Of a stretch of 7,443 nucleotides of DNA, positions 5,613-7,443 are shown piece after piece. The position numbers were made by a program, and so were the translations under genes. The notes under the pieces were generated by a model that was given only the letters and a program-made list of their open reading frames with translations, had not been told where the DNA came from and searched no databases. The stretch's first letter is position 1. The number at the start of each line of letters is the position of its first letter. The DNA comes from Anaerolineales bacterium UBA5069 (GTDB taxonomy: Bacteria; Chloroflexota; Anaerolineae; Caldilineales; Caldilineaceae), in assembly GCA_002415895.1 (NCBI GenBank), contig DIAV01000311.1, positions 5,254 through 12,696 of the forward strand, given 5' to 3'.

Positions 5613-6907
5613 TGGTGCAGGCGGCTCTCCCCTGGCAGGCGGGCTATGCGCCGGCAAATCCTCAGGGGCCTGTGAGCCTCTATATTCACATACCCTTCTG
5701 TGCGCAGAAGTGTCCCTATTGCGACTTCAACACGTACGCCGGGCTGGGCGCGCTCTACGATGAAACCGTGGACGCGCTTTGCACCGAAATGGCGCAGTGG
5801 GGGCCGCGACTGGGCGGGCGGCCCATTGAAACGATCTTCCTCGGCGGCGGCACGCCCACTGTGTTGGGCGCGGCCCAACTGCAGCGCCTCTTCGCTGCTG
5901 TGCGCGCCCACTTTACGCTGGCGGATGGCTGCGAGATCACGTCGGAGGCCAACCCGGGCACGGTGGACCAGGCCACTTTTGTCACATTGCGCGACCTTGG
6001 CGTGAACCGGCTAAGCCTTGGCGTGCAGTCCTTTCAGCCCGAGGAACTGGCCTTCCTGGGCCGCATTCACAGCGTTGACGACGTCGACCACGCCTTTACA
6101 GCAGCGCGCCGTGCAGGCTTTGACGACATCAATCTCGATTTTATCTTCGGCCTGCCCAACCAGCAGCCCGCGCAGTGGGAGAAGACGCTGGCGCGCGCCC
6201 TGGCGCTTGCACCCGAGCATTTGAGCCTTTACAGCCTGATTGTGGAGGAGAATACGCCTCTTTACAATTGGGTGGAAAGCGGGCGTGTCGCAGCGCCGGA
6301 CGACGACCTCGCTGCCACGCTCTACGAGACCGCCATGGAGCAACTCGCCGCCGCCGGTTACCTCCAGTATGAAGTCTCCAACTGGGCGCGCAGAGCCACG
6401 GGCGAGGCCGCAGATGTTCTCTCGCCTGCGCACGTCAGCCGCCACAATCGCGTCTACTGGCGCAACGGCGAATATGTGGGCATTGGGCCCGGCGCCCACA
6501 GTCACCTGCGCCTGCGCGATGCGAGTGGCCGCCTGTGGAGCCGCCGCTGGGGCAATCGCAAGCCCGTGGCCGGCTATGTGCGGCGCATGCAGCAAGGCGT
6601 GTCGGTCGAAGCGTTCAGCGAACTGCTCGACGAACGCACCGCCATGGGTGAGACGATGATGGTGGGACTGCGCCTTGTGCGCGAAGGTGTCCCTTTTGAC
6701 CATTTCGCGCGCCTGCATGGGGCTGACCTGCGCACTGTCTTTGCCACTGAATTGGCCGAACTTACAGCGCTGGGGATGGTTGTGCTGGACCCCGCGCGCG
6801 TGCGCCTGACACAGCACGGTTTGCTTCTGGGCAATCAGGTATTTGCTCGTTTCCTGGCTGATCCGGCGGTTGAGCAACCAGGCCCGGCCGTCGATTTACT
6901 TGCATAA
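5612..6907 (+). CDS. hemW: Radical SAM family heme chaperone HemW
   Basis: This 431-residue protein carries the radical SAM cluster motif C30-xxx-C34-xx-C37 followed by D-F, which separates HemW from the oxygen-independent coproporphyrinogen oxidase HemN (CxxxCxxCxC). Also visible are IFLGGGTPT (75-83), [42 protein letters not shown], the HemW-type HNxxYW (HNRVYW, 278-283) and GIGPGAHS. HemW binds heme and a 4Fe-4S cluster and is thought to hand heme to membrane respiratory proteins; many genomes still misname it HemN. The first 20 residues precede the usual LYIHIPFC start, so the N terminus is slightly long. The ATG shares its A with the TAA of the FHA gene (TAATG), which suggests translational coupling, and no clear Shine-Dalgarno is present. 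The cluster and SAM motifs listed are all intact. Confidence 0.95.
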   Translation: MVQAALPWQAGYAPANPQGPVSLYIHIPFCAQKCPYCDFNTYAGLGALYDETVDALCTEMAQWGPRLGGRPIETIFLGGGTPTVLGAAQLQRLFAAVRAHFTLADGCEITSEANPGTVDQATFVTLRDLGVNRLSLGVQSFQPEELAFLGRIHSVDDVDHAFTAARRAGFDDINLDFIFGLPNQQPAQWEKTLARALALAPEHLSLYSLIVEENTPLYNWVESGRVAAPDDDLAATLYETAMEQLAAAGYLQYEVSNWARRATGEAADVLSPAHVSRHNRVYWRNGEYVGIGPGAHSHLRLRDASGRLWSRRWGNRKPVAGYVRRMQQGVSVEAFSELLDERTAMGETMMVGLRLVREGVPFDHFARLHGADLRTVFATELAELTALGMVVLDPARVRLTQHGLLLGNQVFARFLADPAVEQPGPAVDLLA

Positions 6908-6942
6908 CGCGCCGCCGTAGCGTCGTGAAAGGCTTCTCCCGC

Positions 6943-7443
6943 ATGATTCGCGCCCTCTATCCCGGCACGTTTGATCCCATGCACAATGGGCACATTGATA
7001 TTGCCACACGCGCCGCGGCGCTGTTTGACGAGGTTGTCATCGCGGTTTACGATGCGCCACCCAAGAAACTGCTTTTTTCCACGGAGGAGCGACTGGACTT
7101 GGCGCGGCGCGCCGTTGCGCACTTGCCCAATGTCACCGTGACCACCTACGTGGGGCTAACGGTGACTGCGGCCACCCAAATGGATGCCCAGGTAATTGTG
7201 CGTGGTTTGCGCAATGTGGCAGACTTTGAGTATGAGCATCAAATTGGCTGGGCCAACAGCGAACTGGCCCCCGACATTGAGCTTTGTTGTCTCTTTTGTG
7301 CAGGGCGATTTGCGTATCTCAGCGCCACCATCCTCAAGGAGGTTGCCAGTTTGGGGGGCGACGTAAGCGAGTGGGCTGCACCCCACATACTCGAAGCGCT
7401 CTCCATCAAATTCAATCGCGACCTGCTCAATGCCGCTGCGGTG
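6943..7443 (+). CDS. coaD: Pantetheine-phosphate adenylyltransferase (phosphopantetheine adenylyltransferase), stop codon beyond window
   Basis: This enzyme transfers AMP from ATP to 4'-phosphopantetheine to give dephospho-CoA, the penultimate step of coenzyme A synthesis. The 167 codons visible cover the usual family length (about 160), so little is missing. Motifs: [17 protein letters not shown] (4-20) with the nucleotidyltransferase HxGH (14-17); [37 protein letters not shown] with R87 and R90; and [17 protein letters not shown] (from 126), the counterpart of the ISSSxVKE motif, with Ala128 in place of the middle serine. The ATG at 6943 fits the family N terminus, with GAAAGG ten bases upstream; a GTG at 6925 would add six residues. 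It follows hemW by 35 bases on the same strand with no terminator seen, so it is probably in the same operon. Confidence 0.95.
   Translation, partial: MIRALYPGTFDPMHNGHIDIATRAAALFDEVVIAVYDAPPKKLLFSTEERLDLARRAVAHLPNVTVTTYVGLTVTAATQMDAQVIVRGLRNVADFEYEHQIGWANSELAPDIELCCLFCAGRFAYLSATILKEVASLGGDVSEWAAPHILEALSIKFNRDLLNAAAV

Noticed and set aside
6011..6877. Minus-strand open frame of 288 codons
   Set aside because: It is antisense to hemW, which is intact and strongly recognisable.
5612..6907. Naming the radical SAM gene hemN (coproporphyrinogen oxidase)
   Set aside because: The fourth cysteine of the HemN CxxxCxxCxC motif is replaced by Phe (CDF), and the HemW-type HNxxYW motif is present.
1..7443. 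Frequent GCGC/CGCG words as a repeat family
   Set aside because: They are spread through coding regions and fit the base composition and codon use. No fixed longer unit or regular spacing was found.

Overview
The window is about 60% GC and tightly packed, with five complete or nearly complete genes plus one cut at each end. It looks like a chromosomal segment of a Chloroflexota bacterium (Anaerolineae, Caldilineae or Ardenticatenia type). That placement is an inference from content: a very large MalT-like LuxR regulator, a Ser/Thr kinase paired with an FHA winged-helix protein, an Actinobacteria/Chloroflexi-style orotate phosphoribosyltransferase-like protein, and a probable leaderless start. 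No 16S rRNA or other direct marker is present.

Layout. (1) Positions 1-2696, minus strand: an ATP-dependent LuxR-family regulator (MalT/LAL type), about 900 residues, missing only its last few codons at the window edge. (2) A short divergent promoter region (2697-2781), with a perfect TATAAT so close to the regulator's ATG that the mRNA is probably leaderless. (3) 2782-3387, plus strand: a phosphoribosyltransferase of the orotate type with its PRPP motif intact but the usual catalytic-loop lysines absent. (4) A GC-rich hairpin between convergent genes (3400-3425). (5) 3437-4450, minus strand: a Ser/Thr protein kinase with one C-terminal membrane anchor and no extracellular sensor. (6) A 400-base divergent intergenic region (4451-4850) with a perfect inverted repeat near the kinase start, an extended -10 promoter facing right, and a long leader with several potential stems. 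(7) 4851-5612, plus strand: an FHA domain fused to an OmpR-type DNA-binding domain, whose stop overlaps the start of (8) hemW (5612-6907), followed after 35 bases by (9) coaD (6943 to the window end, stop not reached).

How the genes may work together. The divergent kinase and FHA-winged-helix protein look like a phospho-signalling pair: the kinase would phosphorylate a threonine, and the FHA domain would read it and change DNA binding. This resembles PknH/EmbR of mycobacteria but with the domain order reversed. The regulator lies at the head of an apparent operon with a heme chaperone (hemW) and a coenzyme A biosynthesis enzyme (coaD). The regulator's targets cannot be read from the sequence. 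No mobile elements, CRISPR arrays, tRNA or rRNA genes were seen. The most unusual material is the kinase/FHA intergenic region and the FHA protein's N-terminal tail.
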